NCBI RefSeq assembly: GCF_001639145.1 | Contig: NZ_LROY01000001.1 | Location: 994,501 to 1,058,500 of the forward strand | Source: Microbulbifer sp. Q7 | Lineage (GTDB): Bacteria; Pseudomonadota; Gammaproteobacteria; Pseudomonadales; Cellvibrionaceae | DNA: 64,000 bases | Direction: 5' to 3' | Shown here: in pieces, positions 52,432 to 62,705 of the stretch | How the letters are laid out: each line of letters opens with the position of its first letter | Position numbering within the stretch: the stretch's first letter is position 1 | Notes under the pieces: generated by a model | What the model saw: only the letters and a program-made list of their open reading frames with translations | Told to the model about the DNA's origin: nothing | Database searches by the model: none | Made by a program: the position numbers and the translations under genes

Positions 52432-55338
52432 ATGCCCCGCAACCTTACCGCCTCCCTGGCGCTGCTGACCGCACTTTCCATCCCGGCCCTCGGCCTGTTC
52501 GGCTGCGACCGCTCCAGTACCCAGTCCGAGCCGAAGCCGCAGACAGAGGCGGCGTCCAAGGGTCCGGCCGAGCAAGAAGCCAAGCCCGAGTTCGCCATCG
52601 ACTACCAGCAGTTCCAGCTGGATAACGGCCTCAATGTGCTGTTCCACATCGACCACTCCGATCCGGTGGTGGCGGTGTCGCTGACCGCCCATGTGGGTTC
52701 GGCGCGGGAGAAGGAGGGGCGTACCGGCTTTGCCCATCTGTTCGAGCACCTGCTGTTCCTGGAGTCGGAGAACCTGGGCAAGGGTGGGCTGGATGCGATG
52801 AGTGCGCGTATTGGCGGTTCCGGGGCCAATGGCTCCACTTCCCGCGATGTCACCAATTACTACCAGACGGTGCCCAAGGATGCGCTGGAGAAGATGCTGT
52901 GGGCGGAGGCGGACAAGCTGGGCTGGTTTATCAATACGGTGACCGAGCCGGTGCTGGCGAAAGAGAAGCAGGTGGTGAAGAACGAGAAGCGCCAGGCTGT
53001 GGATAACCGCCCCTATGGCCACAGCCAGTATGTGATCGATCGCAACCTCTACCCGCAGGGCCACCCCTACAGCTGGCAGGTGATCGGTTCGCTGGAGGAT
53101 CTGGACAATGCCACCCTGGACGATGTGAAGACCTTCTTCCGCCGCTGGTATGTGCCCAACAACGTGACCTTGGTGGTGGCCGGGGATTTTGATCCCGAGC
53201 AGGCCAAGGCGCTGGTGCGGAAGTACTTCGGTGAGATCCCCGCGGGCGAGGCCATCGAGCGCGCGCCCAAGCAGCCGGTCACCCTGAAGGAAACCAAGCG
53301 CCGCTATTACGAGGACAACTTCGCCCGCCAGCCCCAGCTGACCCTGGCCTGGCCCACGGTGCCGCGCTACAGCGAAGACAGCTACCCGCTGGCGGTGCTG
53401 TCGGAATACCTCTCCAGCGGCAAGCGCGCGCCGCTGTACCGGGTGCTGGTGGAAGACGAGCAGCTCACTTCGCTGGTGGCCATGGGGGCTTACCAGTCGG
53501 AGCTGGCGGGGCAGGTGCAACTGGAGGTGCAGGCATTTGCGGGCCGCGACCTGGATACGGTGTATGCGGGCATCCAGAAGGCCTTCGCGCTGTTTGAAAA
53601 AGAGGGCATTGCCGAGCAGGATCTGGAACGCATCAAGGCCGGCCAGGAGGTGGCGTTTTACAACAGCCTCTCCAGCGTGCTGGGCAAGGGCTTCCAGTTG
53701 GCGCAATACCAGATTTATGCCGATGACCCGGGTTACGTGACCGAAGACATCGCGCGCCTGCTGGCGGTGACCGCGGAAGACGTGCAGCGCGTGTACCAGC
53801 AATACATTCAGGACAAGCCTTTCGTGGCGGTGAGCTTTGTCCCCAAGGGCGAGCAGGCGCTGGCACTGGCGGATTCCACCGAGGCACAGGTGGTGGAAGA
53901 GAAGATCGTGAATGGCGCCGAGGAGGCGGTGGACCCGTCCGCACAGGCGGACTATGCGAGAACCCCGTCGAAGATCGACCGCGCAAAAGAGCCGGCCTAC
54001 GGCGAGCCCGCGCAGACCACTGTGCCGGATGTGTGGCAGAGCGAACTGGCCAATGGCGTTGATGTGTTCGGTATCGAAAACAGTGAAGTGCCCACGGTGC
54101 TGTTCAGCCTGGTGATCGACGGCGGCCAGCTGCAGGAGAGTATCGACAAAACCGGCGTGGCCAACCTCACCGCCATGCTGATGGAGCGCGGCACCGCCAA
54201 GCGCACCCCGGAAGAACTGGAAACCGCGATTCAGATGCTCGGTGCCAGTATCAATGTGTCCGCCGGCCAGAATGCATTCCGCTTCGATGTGACCACCCTG
54301 GCGCGCAACTTCAACGACGTCTTTGCCTTGCTGGAGGAAATGCTGCTGGAGCCCCGCTGGGATAAAGACGAGCTGGTGCTGGCGAAGAAAAGTGTGGCCA
54401 GCCAGATCCAGCGCGCTGCCGCCGAGCCCAATGCCATTGCCAGCAAAAACTTCGCGTGTTTGCTGCACGGTAAAGACAGTATCCGTGGCTACAGCGGCCT
54501 CGGTACCGAGGCGTCCGTTGCCGACATCACCATGGATGACCTGAAGGCATTCTATAAAAACACCCTGTCGCCGTCGGTGGCGCGCCTGCTTGTGGTGGGA
54601 GACATTCCGCAGGCGGATTTCCTGCAGGCGGCGAACGGCCTGGCCAAGCGCTGGCCGGCAAAGGCGGTCACCGTGTCGGACCCCAAACCTGCACCGGCGA
54701 AACCGGGCATCTACTTTATCGACGTGCCCGGTGCAAAGCAGTCGGTGCTGCGCATTGGCCGCCCCGTGATGTCCGCTGTATCCGAGGACTATTACCCAGC
54801 GGTGTTCACCAACTACATTCTCGGCGGTGGCCGCTTTGCCTCGCGCCTGACCCAGCAGCTGCGCGAGGGCAAGGGGTACACCTACGGTATTCGCTCCGTG
54901 GTGGATGGGGAAAAGACCTGGGGCGATTTCATGATCGGTACCAGCGTGCGCGCCAATGTCACTGCGGAATCGGTGCAGCTGATCCACGACATTCTCAGCA
55001 ACTACGCGCCCACCTATACCGAGCGGGACCTGGACACCTCCCGTTCCTATCTGGTGCGCAGCAACGCGCGCGCGTTTGAGACCGCCGGTGCCAAGCTGGG
55101 CCTGCTGGAGAACATGAGCACCTACGGCTGGCCCGCCGACTATGTGCGCGAGCGCGAGGCCACCGCCAATGCCATGACCGTGGCCAAGGTGCAGAAAATC
55201 GCCGAGCAATACATGCTGCCCGGCTCGATGATCTGGGTGGTGGTGGGTGACCGCGCCACCCAGCTCGAGCCACTGCAAAAGCTGGGGCTGGGCGAGGTGA
55301 CGCTGCTGGATGAGGCATCCCTGGCGAGTAATTTCTAA
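52432..55338 (+). CDS. M16 family zinc peptidase lipoprotein
   Basis: The 968-residue protein has a lipobox (LGLFGC) and two M16 halves. The N-half has the inverted zinc motif HLFEH at 102-106 with downstream ligand Glu (VVKNEKRQAVDN). The C-half (from about 535) lacks it, as is usual. The architecture resembles the pitrilysin/processing-peptidase type exported peptidases. It probably degrades peptides in the periplasm. The ATG at 52432 has AAAGGA upstream; an earlier in-frame ATG gives a polar extension before the signal. Confidence 0.93.
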   Translation: MPRNLTASLALLTALSIPALGLFGCDRSSTQSEPKPQTEAASKGPAEQEAKPEFAIDYQQFQLDNGLNVLFHIDHSDPVVAVSLTAHVGSAREKEGRTGFAHLFEHLLFLESENLGKGGLDAMSARIGGSGANGSTSRDVTNYYQTVPKDALEKMLWAEADKLGWFINTVTEPVLAKEKQVVKNEKRQAVDNRPYGHSQYVIDRNLYPQGHPYSWQVIGSLEDLDNATLDDVKTFFRRWYVPNNVTLVVAGDFDPEQAKALVRKYFGEIPAGEAIERAPKQPVTLKETKRRYYEDNFARQPQLTLAWPTVPRYSEDSYPLAVLSEYLSSGKRAPLYRVLVEDEQLTSLVAMGAYQSELAGQVQLEVQAFAGRDLDTVYAGIQKAFALFEKEGIAEQDLERIKAGQEVAFYNSLSSVLGKGFQLAQYQIYADDPGYVTEDIARLLAVTAEDVQRVYQQYIQDKPFVAVSFVPKGEQALALADSTEAQVVEEKIVNGAEEAVDPSAQADYARTPSKIDRAKEPAYGEPAQTTVPDVWQSELANGVDVFGIENSEVPTVLFSLVIDGGQLQESIDKTGVANLTAMLMERGTAKRTPEELETAIQMLGASINVSAGQNAFRFDVTTLARNFNDVFALLEEMLLEPRWDKDELVLAKKSVASQIQRAAAEPNAIASKNFACLLHGKDSIRGYSGLGTEASVADITMDDLKAFYKNTLSPSVARLLVVGDIPQADFLQAANGLAKRWPAKAVTVSDPKPAPAKPGIYFIDVPGAKQSVLRIGRPVMSAVSEDYYPAVFTNYILGGGRFASRLTQQLREGKGYTYGIRSVVDGEKTWGDFMIGTSVRANVTAESVQLIHDILSNYAPTYTERDLDTSRSYLVRSNARAFETAGAKLGLLENMSTYGWPADYVREREATANAMTVAKVQKIAEQYMLPGSMIWVVVGDRATQLEPLQKLGLGEVTLLDEASLASNF

Positions 55339-55447
55339 CGCGCCCGGGGAAACCATTACGGGCTGCGCACTCTAAACTGGGAAATGGATTGCGCAGCCGC
55401 GCCGGGTGCGAATCCCGTCAAGTGGCCAATGTGATGCGAGTGCAACC

Positions 55448-56497
55448 ATGTTCAAAACTCTCCGCCTGAATCCTCAAAAGTGGCCGCTGCGCGGTGTGAC
55501 CCGGTCTGTCGCGGCGCTATGTGGTTTATGGGCGGCGGGTACGCTCTCTGCCCATGCCGGTGTGCTGGAAGACACCGCATGGCGTCTGGCGGAGTTCCGC
55601 TCCATGAGCGACGAGGTCGGCTCCCTGCGGCCAGACTCACCGCGCAGCGTGCAGCTGCGCTTCGGAGCCGATGGCAGCGTCAGCATGCAGCTCGACTGCA
55701 ATCGGGGCAGTGGCCGCTGGCAGTTGAAACCATCGGCCGATCCGTCCAATGGTCACATCGAGCTGGGCCCGGTGGCCGCCACCACGGCGCTGTGCCCGGG
55801 CAATAACCTGGGCGAAAAGTTTGCCCGGGATGCGCCCATGCTGCGCGGCTATAGCCTGCGTGAGGGCCGGTTAGCCCTCAGTTTGCAGGCCGACGCCGGC
55901 ATCTACGTGTTCGACCCGGTTCCACCCAAGACAAGCATCGCCAACGGCGGCCCGCGAGTGTGGGAAGTGACCGACGCGCCCTCGGGGCTGAATCTCAGGG
56001 CCGCCGCTTCCGCCAGCGCGCGTATTGTCAGCCGCTTTGCCAACGGCGATCGTCTGGACAACCTCGGTTGTGAAAACGTGGGCGGCCGCCTGTGGTGCAA
56101 TGTGCAGCAGTTTGGTGGGAGGGCGGTGGGTTATGTGGCCGCGGACTACCTGCGGCCCGCCATTGCTCCCGATGGCACCATGCCCGCGGGTGACGACGAC
56201 TCCGCCCTGCGCGCGGGTAAAGCCGACTTCGATGCCACCGGCAAGGTGCCCTGTGGCGATACCTGGTGCGAGTTTGGTGTGGCCCGCGCCGGTGGCGGCT
56301 TTGCCACGGTAGTCATCACCCGCCCGGATGGCCGCAAGCGGGCACTGTTTTTCCGCATGGGTGTGGCCACGGGCGCTGATACCTCACAGGGGGATGGCTA
56401 CCCGGAATTCAGCGTCACGCGCAAAGACGACAACTACCTGATCCGGGTCGGCAGCGAGCGCTACACCATACCGGATGCGGTGATTTACGGCGGCTGA
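55448..56497 (+). CDS. Exported META-domain and SH3-type protein
   Basis: The 349-residue protein has a signal peptide ending AHA. A META (HslJ-like) domain reads EDTAWRLAEFRSM and MQLDCNRGSGRW, with Cys in the core. A bacterial SH3 domain at about 175-235 reads GLNLRAAASASARIVSRFANGD. A further unknown C-terminal domain follows. A periplasmic or envelope role is likely. The ATG at 55448 was chosen because it starts the signal peptide. Confidence 0.82.
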   Translation: MFKTLRLNPQKWPLRGVTRSVAALCGLWAAGTLSAHAGVLEDTAWRLAEFRSMSDEVGSLRPDSPRSVQLRFGADGSVSMQLDCNRGSGRWQLKPSADPSNGHIELGPVAATTALCPGNNLGEKFARDAPMLRGYSLREGRLALSLQADAGIYVFDPVPPKTSIANGGPRVWEVTDAPSGLNLRAAASASARIVSRFANGDRLDNLGCENVGGRLWCNVQQFGGRAVGYVAADYLRPAIAPDGTMPAGDDDSALRAGKADFDATGKVPCGDTWCEFGVARAGGGFATVVITRPDGRKRALFFRMGVATGADTSQGDGYPEFSVTRKDDNYLIRVGSERYTIPDAVIYGG

Positions 56498-56714
56498 GGG
56501 GGGAATTACCCATCTCTTGCCTTATCGATCGGGCGTTAGCGCATTATTTCGGTTAGCTACTTTTCGGCATATTGCGGCACAGGCACCGATAAACGCCCAT
56601 AAGCACGCACTCACACTGTTGCGCTTTTGCGCGCTCAGATAAAATGCGCACCCCTATCTTTTCGACGCCAATTCTACTGCAGCAGAGATGCCGGCTCCTC
56701 AAGGAAGAGCGAAT

Positions 56715-57980
56715 ATGCATGTTTTACCGCTGTCAAAAGGTGCGGTGGCCTTTTTTGCGCTGTCGGCGCTGGTTTATCAATGCACCTGGGTGATCAGCAA
56801 TACGTACTTTCCTATTCTGCTGGAAAGCCTGCACGCGACGCCTACGCAAGTTGGATTATTGCTGGCCCTTGGGCCCGCCATGATTCCGCTGCAGTTACTG
56901 TCGGGTTTCTATAGCGATCGAGTCCAGCGCCGCTTCAACACCCGTACGCCATTCCTGCTCACCGGTGCACTTGTCGCGGTGATTGCACTGGCTGCCATGC
57001 CGTTTTCTCCCAGTCTGTGGATTGCTGGCGTGGCGATCGCCGGTGCGTGGGTCGGGGTGAATATTTTCCAGTCCAGTAACACGGCGCTGCTGAGCGAGCG
57101 GGTACCGGATACCCAGCGTCACAAGGTGACGGGTAGCATGGCACTGGTGCGCAGTGTGACCATTATGCTGTTTTACCTGCTGGTGCCTTTACTGGTGGCT
57201 GTTGGTTTGCAGGTTCCCTTTTTACTCGCCGCGCTATTGGCGGCCGTCGGTAGTTTGGCCGCGTATTTCGGTTTTGTGCGCCGTACCCGGCCGCGATTGC
57301 GCACCCAGACTTCCCCGGGGCCGGGTTACTTCCACTATCTGCTGCGACCACCGGCGCGCGCCTTTTTCCCGGCGATGATGTGCTGCCATTTCAGCCTGCA
57401 GCTGATCTCGTCGTTCTTTTTCCTGTTCACCATTCACGAGGTTTTGGGTGTGGAGCGCTTCACCGGAATGGAAAGCGCGCCCGCTGCCCAACCCGCGTTC
57501 TATACCCTGGCCATCGCCTCGATCACGGCGGTGCTGGTCACGCCCGCGGTGGTGCGCCTGATATCCCGTTTCGGTCCGGGGGTGGTGCTGGCGTTGGGCT
57601 TGAGCGCGCCCTTGGGCGGAATGCTGCTTGGCTGGTTTGTGACGTCCATTGAGGGCGCCTATCTACTGTCGCTGTTTTTCGGGGTGGGCCTTTCGATCGT
57701 GATGGTGATTCCGTTTTCTTTACTGGCGCGATTGCATCCGCCGGGGCTCGGCGGGACTTTCTCGGGCATCTATTACCTGAGTATCGCCGTCGGCCAGATT
57801 GCGGCGAGTGCCAGTATCGGCTTTACCATCGACTATTTTGACAGCTACCGGGTTATTTTCCCCGTAGGCGCGGTGATGCTGGGCGCAGCCATTCTGCTCT
57901 ACGGGCTGTTTTTCAAACTTGATGCGGTAGCCAATGAAAGTGAGGCCGCTTCTGCGGTCACCGTGGGCGCCACTGGCTGA
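56715..57980 (+). CDS. MFS transporter
   Basis: The 421-residue protein has 12 hydrophobic helices and the loop 2-3 motif LLSGFYSDRVQRRFNTR, as in the major facilitator superfamily. The pattern of charged loops suggests a sugar- or drug-proton symporter; the substrate is unknown. The ATG at 56715 follows AAGGAAGAG. Confidence 0.85.
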   Translation: MHVLPLSKGAVAFFALSALVYQCTWVISNTYFPILLESLHATPTQVGLLLALGPAMIPLQLLSGFYSDRVQRRFNTRTPFLLTGALVAVIALAAMPFSPSLWIAGVAIAGAWVGVNIFQSSNTALLSERVPDTQRHKVTGSMALVRSVTIMLFYLLVPLLVAVGLQVPFLLAALLAAVGSLAAYFGFVRRTRPRLRTQTSPGPGYFHYLLRPPARAFFPAMMCCHFSLQLISSFFFLFTIHEVLGVERFTGMESAPAAQPAFYTLAIASITAVLVTPAVVRLISRFGPGVVLALGLSAPLGGMLLGWFVTSIEGAYLLSLFFGVGLSIVMVIPFSLLARLHPPGLGGTFSGIYYLSIAVGQIAASASIGFTIDYFDSYRVIFPVGAVMLGAAILLYGLFFKLDAVANESEAASAVTVGATG

Positions 57981-58052
57981 GGCAAGTGGCATGTGTTTCG
58001 CATGGGGCTACGGATAAAGTCCATTCAATAATCGGTTTTCGGGAGCAGGGCG

Positions 58053-58718
58053 TTGAGCGCATTTTGTGGCAGGGTGATGGAAAATCTGGTGTGGTTCTAT
58101 CTCACCAAATTATGCAGGTTGAAGCTGACCAATATTGAGAAGATTGGTAAAGGGCCTTTTATCCTGGTGTCCAACCATCTGAGTCATTTTGACTGGCTAC
58201 TGTTGCACACACTGTTCCGCAAAGAACTTGGCCTGAAAACCTTTTTTCTTGCCAAGGAGGAATTGTTTGAAAGCCCGCTACTCGGCTGGATGGTACGCCA
58301 TGGTGAGTCCATCCCGGTCAATCGCGACAGGCCCGGCAAGCAGTCCATCAAGCGGTCGATGCAGGTATTGAAGCAGGGGCATATCCTCGCGCTTTTCCCC
58401 GAAGGCACGCGTTCACCGGATGGAACACTCATGGCCGGGCTCAGCGGTGCGGCTTTTTTCTGGCGTAATGCGAAGGTGCCGGTAATTCCTGTCGGCTTGC
58501 ACGGGCTTTACGAGGTGCTGCCGAAGGGCCGCTGGCTACCGAAGATCCACCCTTGTGAAGTCCGCGTGGGTGCGCCCATTCCTTTTCCGGAATCTTCTGA
58601 AAAGCCGGATCTGGAAACACTGACCGATTTGATCATGGGCGGGATTGCGAAGCAGCTGGCACCGGCTGCGGAGGGGGAGGCGCTGCTCGCCAAGGGCTGC
58701 ACGCCCGCCGCAGAGTAG
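58053..58718 (+). CDS. 1-acyl-sn-glycerol-3-phosphate acyltransferase-like
   Basis: The 221-residue protein has the PlsC motifs NHLSHFDW (HxxxxD) and FPEGTRSPDG. It adds an acyl chain to lysophosphatidate at the membrane. A TTG at 58053 has GGAG seven bases upstream; an ATG at 58077 is an alternative start. Confidence 0.87.
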   Translation: MSAFCGRVMENLVWFYLTKLCRLKLTNIEKIGKGPFILVSNHLSHFDWLLLHTLFRKELGLKTFFLAKEELFESPLLGWMVRHGESIPVNRDRPGKQSIKRSMQVLKQGHILALFPEGTRSPDGTLMAGLSGAAFFWRNAKVPVIPVGLHGLYEVLPKGRWLPKIHPCEVRVGAPIPFPESSEKPDLETLTDLIMGGIAKQLAPAAEGEALLAKGCTPAAE

Positions 58719-58748
58719 CGGTGCGGGCGTGCGCTGGTTGCCGGTGTC

Positions 58749-59483
58749 TCAGCCGGCCGGAACCCAGCTGCCATCGGACCGGCGGCAGGCCACGCTCTGC
58801 GCGCTCTGGGTGTTCTGCCCGATCACCTCGGTGACAAACGAGCGGCAGTACTGGTCACCGCGTTGCTCGAAGGCGCCGGGCGTCACGGCGTACTGCTCAT
58901 AGCCATTCGGGTTCTGCCAGCTGACGCGCTCGCCTTCGGGGGCGAATTCCAGCACCTGCCCGACACACGCCTGGTTGCGCTGGTCCATTTTGCGACCGAC
59001 GTTGCCGCCAATCAGTACCCCTGCGATGGCGCCGCCAATTGTGGCTGCGGTGTTGCCGCGGCCGTCGCCAATCTGGTGCCCGATCACACCGCCAATCAGA
59101 CCGCCCAGTACGCTGCCCACCTTGTCGCTGTTACAGCGGGATACGGTGGTGTGCTGGGGAGGCGGCGCTGGCCGCCACTCGGGGCGGTATTCCGGTTCCG
59201 GGGCGCGCTGGTCAAACCAGGGTGGCAGCACCACCACACGTACTGGCTGGCGGCCGTGATGATGGTGACCGTAGTCGCGGGGCGCCCGGCAGGTGCGCTC
59301 TTCCTTGTAGTCCCCATTGCGCTTCCACTTGCGCTCCACCTTGCAGTTGCCGTCCCAGTATTCTTCCTTGTAGTGCTTCTGCTTGTGCTTCTTCCAGCCG
59401 CGGCCCTCGGGCGGCTCGGCGAAGGCGCTGATGGAGAGAGTGCCGCAAATCAGCGCGGCGAGGGCGGTGGTCATGAGTTTCAT
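58749..59483 (-). CDS. Glycine-zipper (17 kDa surface antigen type) protein
   Basis: The 244-residue protein has a signal peptide ending SAFA. A basic, Lys/His-rich N-terminal part and a proline-rich middle lead to a glycine-zipper 2TM segment (VGSVLGGLIGGVIGHQIGDG, AGVLIGGNVGRKMD) and a C-terminal domain with CRSFVTEV and CRRSDGSW. Members sit in or near the outer membrane; the exact role is unknown. It reads opposite to the acyltransferase gene. Confidence 0.84.
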   Translation of the reverse strand: MKLMTTALAALICGTLSISAFAEPPEGRGWKKHKQKHYKEEYWDGNCKVERKWKRNGDYKEERTCRAPRDYGHHHHGRQPVRVVVLPPWFDQRAPEPEYRPEWRPAPPPQHTTVSRCNSDKVGSVLGGLIGGVIGHQIGDGRGNTAATIGGAIAGVLIGGNVGRKMDQRNQACVGQVLEFAPEGERVSWQNPNGYEQYAVTPGAFEQRGDQYCRSFVTEVIGQNTQSAQSVACRRSDGSWVPAG

Positions 59484-59597
59484 AGTGAGTCCGCTGTTCT
59501 TATCTGAATCTATGGCGCGGATAGTAACAACGGCGATCTGAACAGACAGTGAATGCGTTGGCGTTTCTGGGCGCACGGGGCCGGGAAAAGAACACGA

Positions 59598-61130
59598 CTA
59601 GAAGCGGTCTGGGTCGCGGATGATCAGTCGGGCGCGCTTTTGCAGCGCGTCGAGCTCGTCTTTATCCATCTTGTCCAGCAGGCTTAGCATCATGGCCATG
59701 CGGTGGTTTTCTTTGAAGTGCTCGCGCTTGTCGGCAAGAAAGTGCCAGTAGAGGCTGTTGAACGGGCAGGCGTCTTCGCCGGTTTTCTCCTTCACCTTGT
59801 AGTGGCAATCCTGGCAGTAATTACTCATTTTGTTGATGTAGCTGCCGCTGGAGATGTACGGCTTGGTGGCTACCAGGCCACCGTCGGCGAACTGGCTCAT
59901 ACCGCGGGTATTGGTGATTTCCACCCATTCGATGGCGTCGATATAAATACCCAGATACCAGGCGTCCACCTGGTCCGGATGTACCTGGGTGAGCAGGGCA
60001 AAGTTGCCGGTGATCATCAGGCGCTGGATATGGTGGGCGTAGGCGTGCTGCAGGCTGTTGTTGATGGCGTGGTGCAGGCAGCGCATTTTGGTGTCCGCGG
60101 TCCAGTAGAAGTCTGGCAGGTCGTTGTTGTTACGCAGGCGGTTGCAGCGCTGGTAGCCGGGCATCTCCCGCCAGTAGATCCCGCGCATGTACTCCCGCCA
60201 GCCGAGAATCTGCCGCACGAACCCTTCCACTTCGTTAATGGAAATGCGCTTGCGATTTTGCTGCCAGTGTTCGATCACCGCATTGATGACTTCCCGTGGG
60301 TGCAATAACTTGCTGTTCATGGCGAAGCTGAGACGGCTGTGGAACAGGTAGACCTGTTCCGGGTCCATCGCATCCTGAAAGTCGCCGAAGTGAACCAGCA
60401 GGGTGTCGCAGAAATAGCGCAGTACCTTGAGGCAGTCCTCGCGGGTGGTGGGCCAGCTGAACCGCTCGGGTTCGATTTCGCCAATGGTTTTCACACCGGC
60501 GTCTTCAATCCGCTTTAGGGTTGCCCGCACATCTTTGCGGAACCCCTTTTCGTGTGGAATTTCTGGCTCGCCCTTCCACTTTTTGCGATTGCTCTCATCG
60601 AAATTCCACTTGCCGCCCTCGGGCTTGTCACCATCCATCAGGATGTCGTGCTTGCGGCGCATATGCCGGTAAAAGCTCTCCATCAGTAAGGATTGCTTAT
60701 CGGCAAAAAACGCCGCGAGTTCGTCGCGCCCGGTGAGGAAGTGCTCGCTGTCAAACGCTTCGGTTTCGATACTCAGGTCGTCGGCAAGCTGCTTGAGTTG
60801 TTGGTCGAGTCGGTATTCATCCGGTAGCTGGTATTCAAATTTTTCGATTCCGTGTTGCTCAATCAGCCCGGCAATATTGCTGCCCAGTTTCTGGGTGTTG
60901 TCCGGGTGATCCAAGGGATAGTAAACGACCTGCTTGCCGCGGGACTCCAGCCAGCTGGCAAACCCCTGCATGGCCTCAAAAAAGGCCACTACTTTCTGAA
61001 TGTGATGTTTGACGTAATCGGTTTCCTGGCGCATTTCGGCAAGGAAATAGAGGGTGTCTGCGTCGTCGTTGCGATACCACGAATGCTTATGGTTGAGCTG
61101 ATCACCGAGGATCAGCCTGAGGGTTTTCAA
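59598..61130 (-). CDS. FeS-type cryptochrome/photolyase family protein (PhrB-like)
   Basis: The 510-residue protein has the LRLILGDQLN start of the deoxyribodipyrimidine photolyase-related group. FAD-domain segments read FHSRLSFAMNSKLL, ILGWREYMRGIYW and TNTRGMSQFADGG. The cysteines in MRCLHH, NYCQDCHYK and DACPFNSLYW are where the FeS cluster of (6-4) photolyases binds. By family it repairs UV (6-4) photoproducts or senses light. The position of the four Cys is conserved by eye. Confidence 0.9.
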   Translation of the reverse strand: MKTLRLILGDQLNHKHSWYRNDDADTLYFLAEMRQETDYVKHHIQKVVAFFEAMQGFASWLESRGKQVVYYPLDHPDNTQKLGSNIAGLIEQHGIEKFEYQLPDEYRLDQQLKQLADDLSIETEAFDSEHFLTGRDELAAFFADKQSLLMESFYRHMRRKHDILMDGDKPEGGKWNFDESNRKKWKGEPEIPHEKGFRKDVRATLKRIEDAGVKTIGEIEPERFSWPTTREDCLKVLRYFCDTLLVHFGDFQDAMDPEQVYLFHSRLSFAMNSKLLHPREVINAVIEHWQQNRKRISINEVEGFVRQILGWREYMRGIYWREMPGYQRCNRLRNNNDLPDFYWTADTKMRCLHHAINNSLQHAYAHHIQRLMITGNFALLTQVHPDQVDAWYLGIYIDAIEWVEITNTRGMSQFADGGLVATKPYISSGSYINKMSNYCQDCHYKVKEKTGEDACPFNSLYWHFLADKREHFKENHRMAMMLSLLDKMDKDELDALQKRARLIIRDPDRF

Positions 61131-61279
61131 GGCGGGCTCCTCAGGTCGAGGGAGATTTTGACGCTCATGGGTTGAAATTGGTTTGTAGCAGACAAATCCA
61201 TATTGTGCCAGTCAGCGTAGCTAATCCACTGGAAGGGATGCATTTTATTCGAACAATCAATCGGGGGACCGTTTTCGAG

Positions 61280-62509
61280 ATGAAGACACTCAACACCGGC
61301 GCGATCCAACGCTTTTTCCAGATGGAGGCCGCCGGCGGAATCTTGCTGATCGCCGCCGCGCTTTTCGCCATCCTGCTGGCGAACTCGCCGCTGGAACCGC
61401 TGTATGCCCTGCTGCTGCAGACACCGGTGCAAGTCTCCATTGCCGAGTTCAGTATCGACAAACCCTTGCTGTTGTGGATCAACGACGGCTTGATGGCGGT
61501 ATTCTTCTTTCTGATCGGACTGGAACTCAAGCGTGAGATGACCGAGGGAGAGCTGTCGCGGCCCTCACAGGTCGTCCTGCCGGGGATCGGTGCCATTGGC
61601 GGTATGCTGTTCCCGGCATTGATCTATGTGGCATTTAACTGGGACGACCCGCGGGCGGTGCAGGGTTGGGCCATTCCCGCGGCGACCGATATCGCCTTTG
61701 CCCTCGGGGTGCTGTCCCTGCTCGGGCCGAGTGTGCCCCGCGCGGCGAAGGTGTTCCTCGCCTCGCTGGCAATCTTCGACGATGTCGGCGCCATCATCAT
61801 CATCGCGCTGTTCTACACCGATAATATTTCCATGCTGGCGCTGTCCGTTGCCGGTAGCTGCCTTGTGGTGCTGTCGCTGATGAAGTTCGTCGGTGTCGAG
61901 AATCGCCGCGCCTATCTGCTGGTCGGCCTGGTGATGTGGGCGTCGATGCTGAAGAGCGGGGTGCATGCGACCCTCGCCGGGGTGTTGCTGGCGATGTTTA
62001 TCCCGATGAAGTCGCGCAAGCATCCCGGGCGCTCACCGCTGCGGGAGCTGGAGCATGGGATTCACCCGATCGTCACCTTTATGATTCTGCCGGTGTTCGC
62101 CTTTGCCAATGCCGGGGTGACCTTCGGTGCTACCGATTCTCAGTACCTGTTGCACGGAGTGCCGGTGGGCATTGCCCTGGGGCTGTTCCTCGGCAACCAG
62201 CTGGGTATCCTGAGCCTGTGTTGGCTGGCGGTGCGACTGGGCTGGACCCAGCTGCCAAAAGATATGAACTGGCTGATGCTCTACGGGGTGGCGATGCTGT
62301 GTGGTATCGGCTTCACCATGAGCCTGTTTATTGGTTCGCTGGCATTCGAGCAGAGTGGCATCGACCGCTTCTTTGATGAGCGTGTCGGCATTCTGGCGGG
62401 CTCGCTGATGTCTGGTGTGGCAGGGTATCTGGTGCTGCGCTACGCGCTGCGCAAGCGCGCGGCGTCCGGCGAGGCTGCCCGCGGACTGGAAAGCGCAGCC
62501 ACGAGCTGA
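61280..62509 (+). CDS. nhaA: Na+/H+ antiporter NhaA
   Basis: The 409-residue protein has about 12 helices. It carries the paired aspartates LAIFDDVGAIIIIALFY and the ion-path Asp in AATDIAFALGV. It exports Na+ in exchange for protons, driven by membrane potential, for salt and pH tolerance. ATG 61280 gives MKTLNTGAIQRFFQMEAAGG, the family start; upstream ATGs would extend a polar part. Divergent from the photolyase; an MrpA-like gene follows. Confidence 0.93.
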   Translation: MKTLNTGAIQRFFQMEAAGGILLIAAALFAILLANSPLEPLYALLLQTPVQVSIAEFSIDKPLLLWINDGLMAVFFFLIGLELKREMTEGELSRPSQVVLPGIGAIGGMLFPALIYVAFNWDDPRAVQGWAIPAATDIAFALGVLSLLGPSVPRAAKVFLASLAIFDDVGAIIIIALFYTDNISMLALSVAGSCLVVLSLMKFVGVENRRAYLLVGLVMWASMLKSGVHATLAGVLLAMFIPMKSRKHPGRSPLRELEHGIHPIVTFMILPVFAFANAGVTFGATDSQYLLHGVPVGIALGLFLGNQLGILSLCWLAVRLGWTQLPKDMNWLMLYGVAMLCGIGFTMSLFIGSLAFEQSGIDRFFDERVGILAGSLMSGVAGYLVLRYALRKRAASGEAARGLESAATS

Positions 62510-62705
62510 CGGCGGCCCTTCACCGGGTAACTATTTCGTCATCATTGCCTACCCATTGCATAGCAGCGGCGGTGCCGAGAAATCGGCGCCGCCGTGGTCT
62601 GCACCCCGTCTATACTTTTCGCACACAATGGGGCTTCCCCCATGGACTTAAACCGTCACGTGATTCCTTTCCCGGGTATCGGACGCGTGCCGCGCACGGA
62701 CTGCG

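Noticed and set aside
52231..55356. A very long open frame (1041 codons) on the minus strand opposite the M16 peptidase gene
   Set aside because: It is a shadow of the G+C-rich M16 coding sequence. It is His/Gln/Arg/Leu-rich with no domain pattern, and the plus strand has full zinc-peptidase motifs.
55385..55440. GCCGGGTGCGAATCCCGTC resembling part of a tRNA arm or cobalamin element
   Set aside because: No matching acceptor stem or other riboswitch boxes around it; likely chance.
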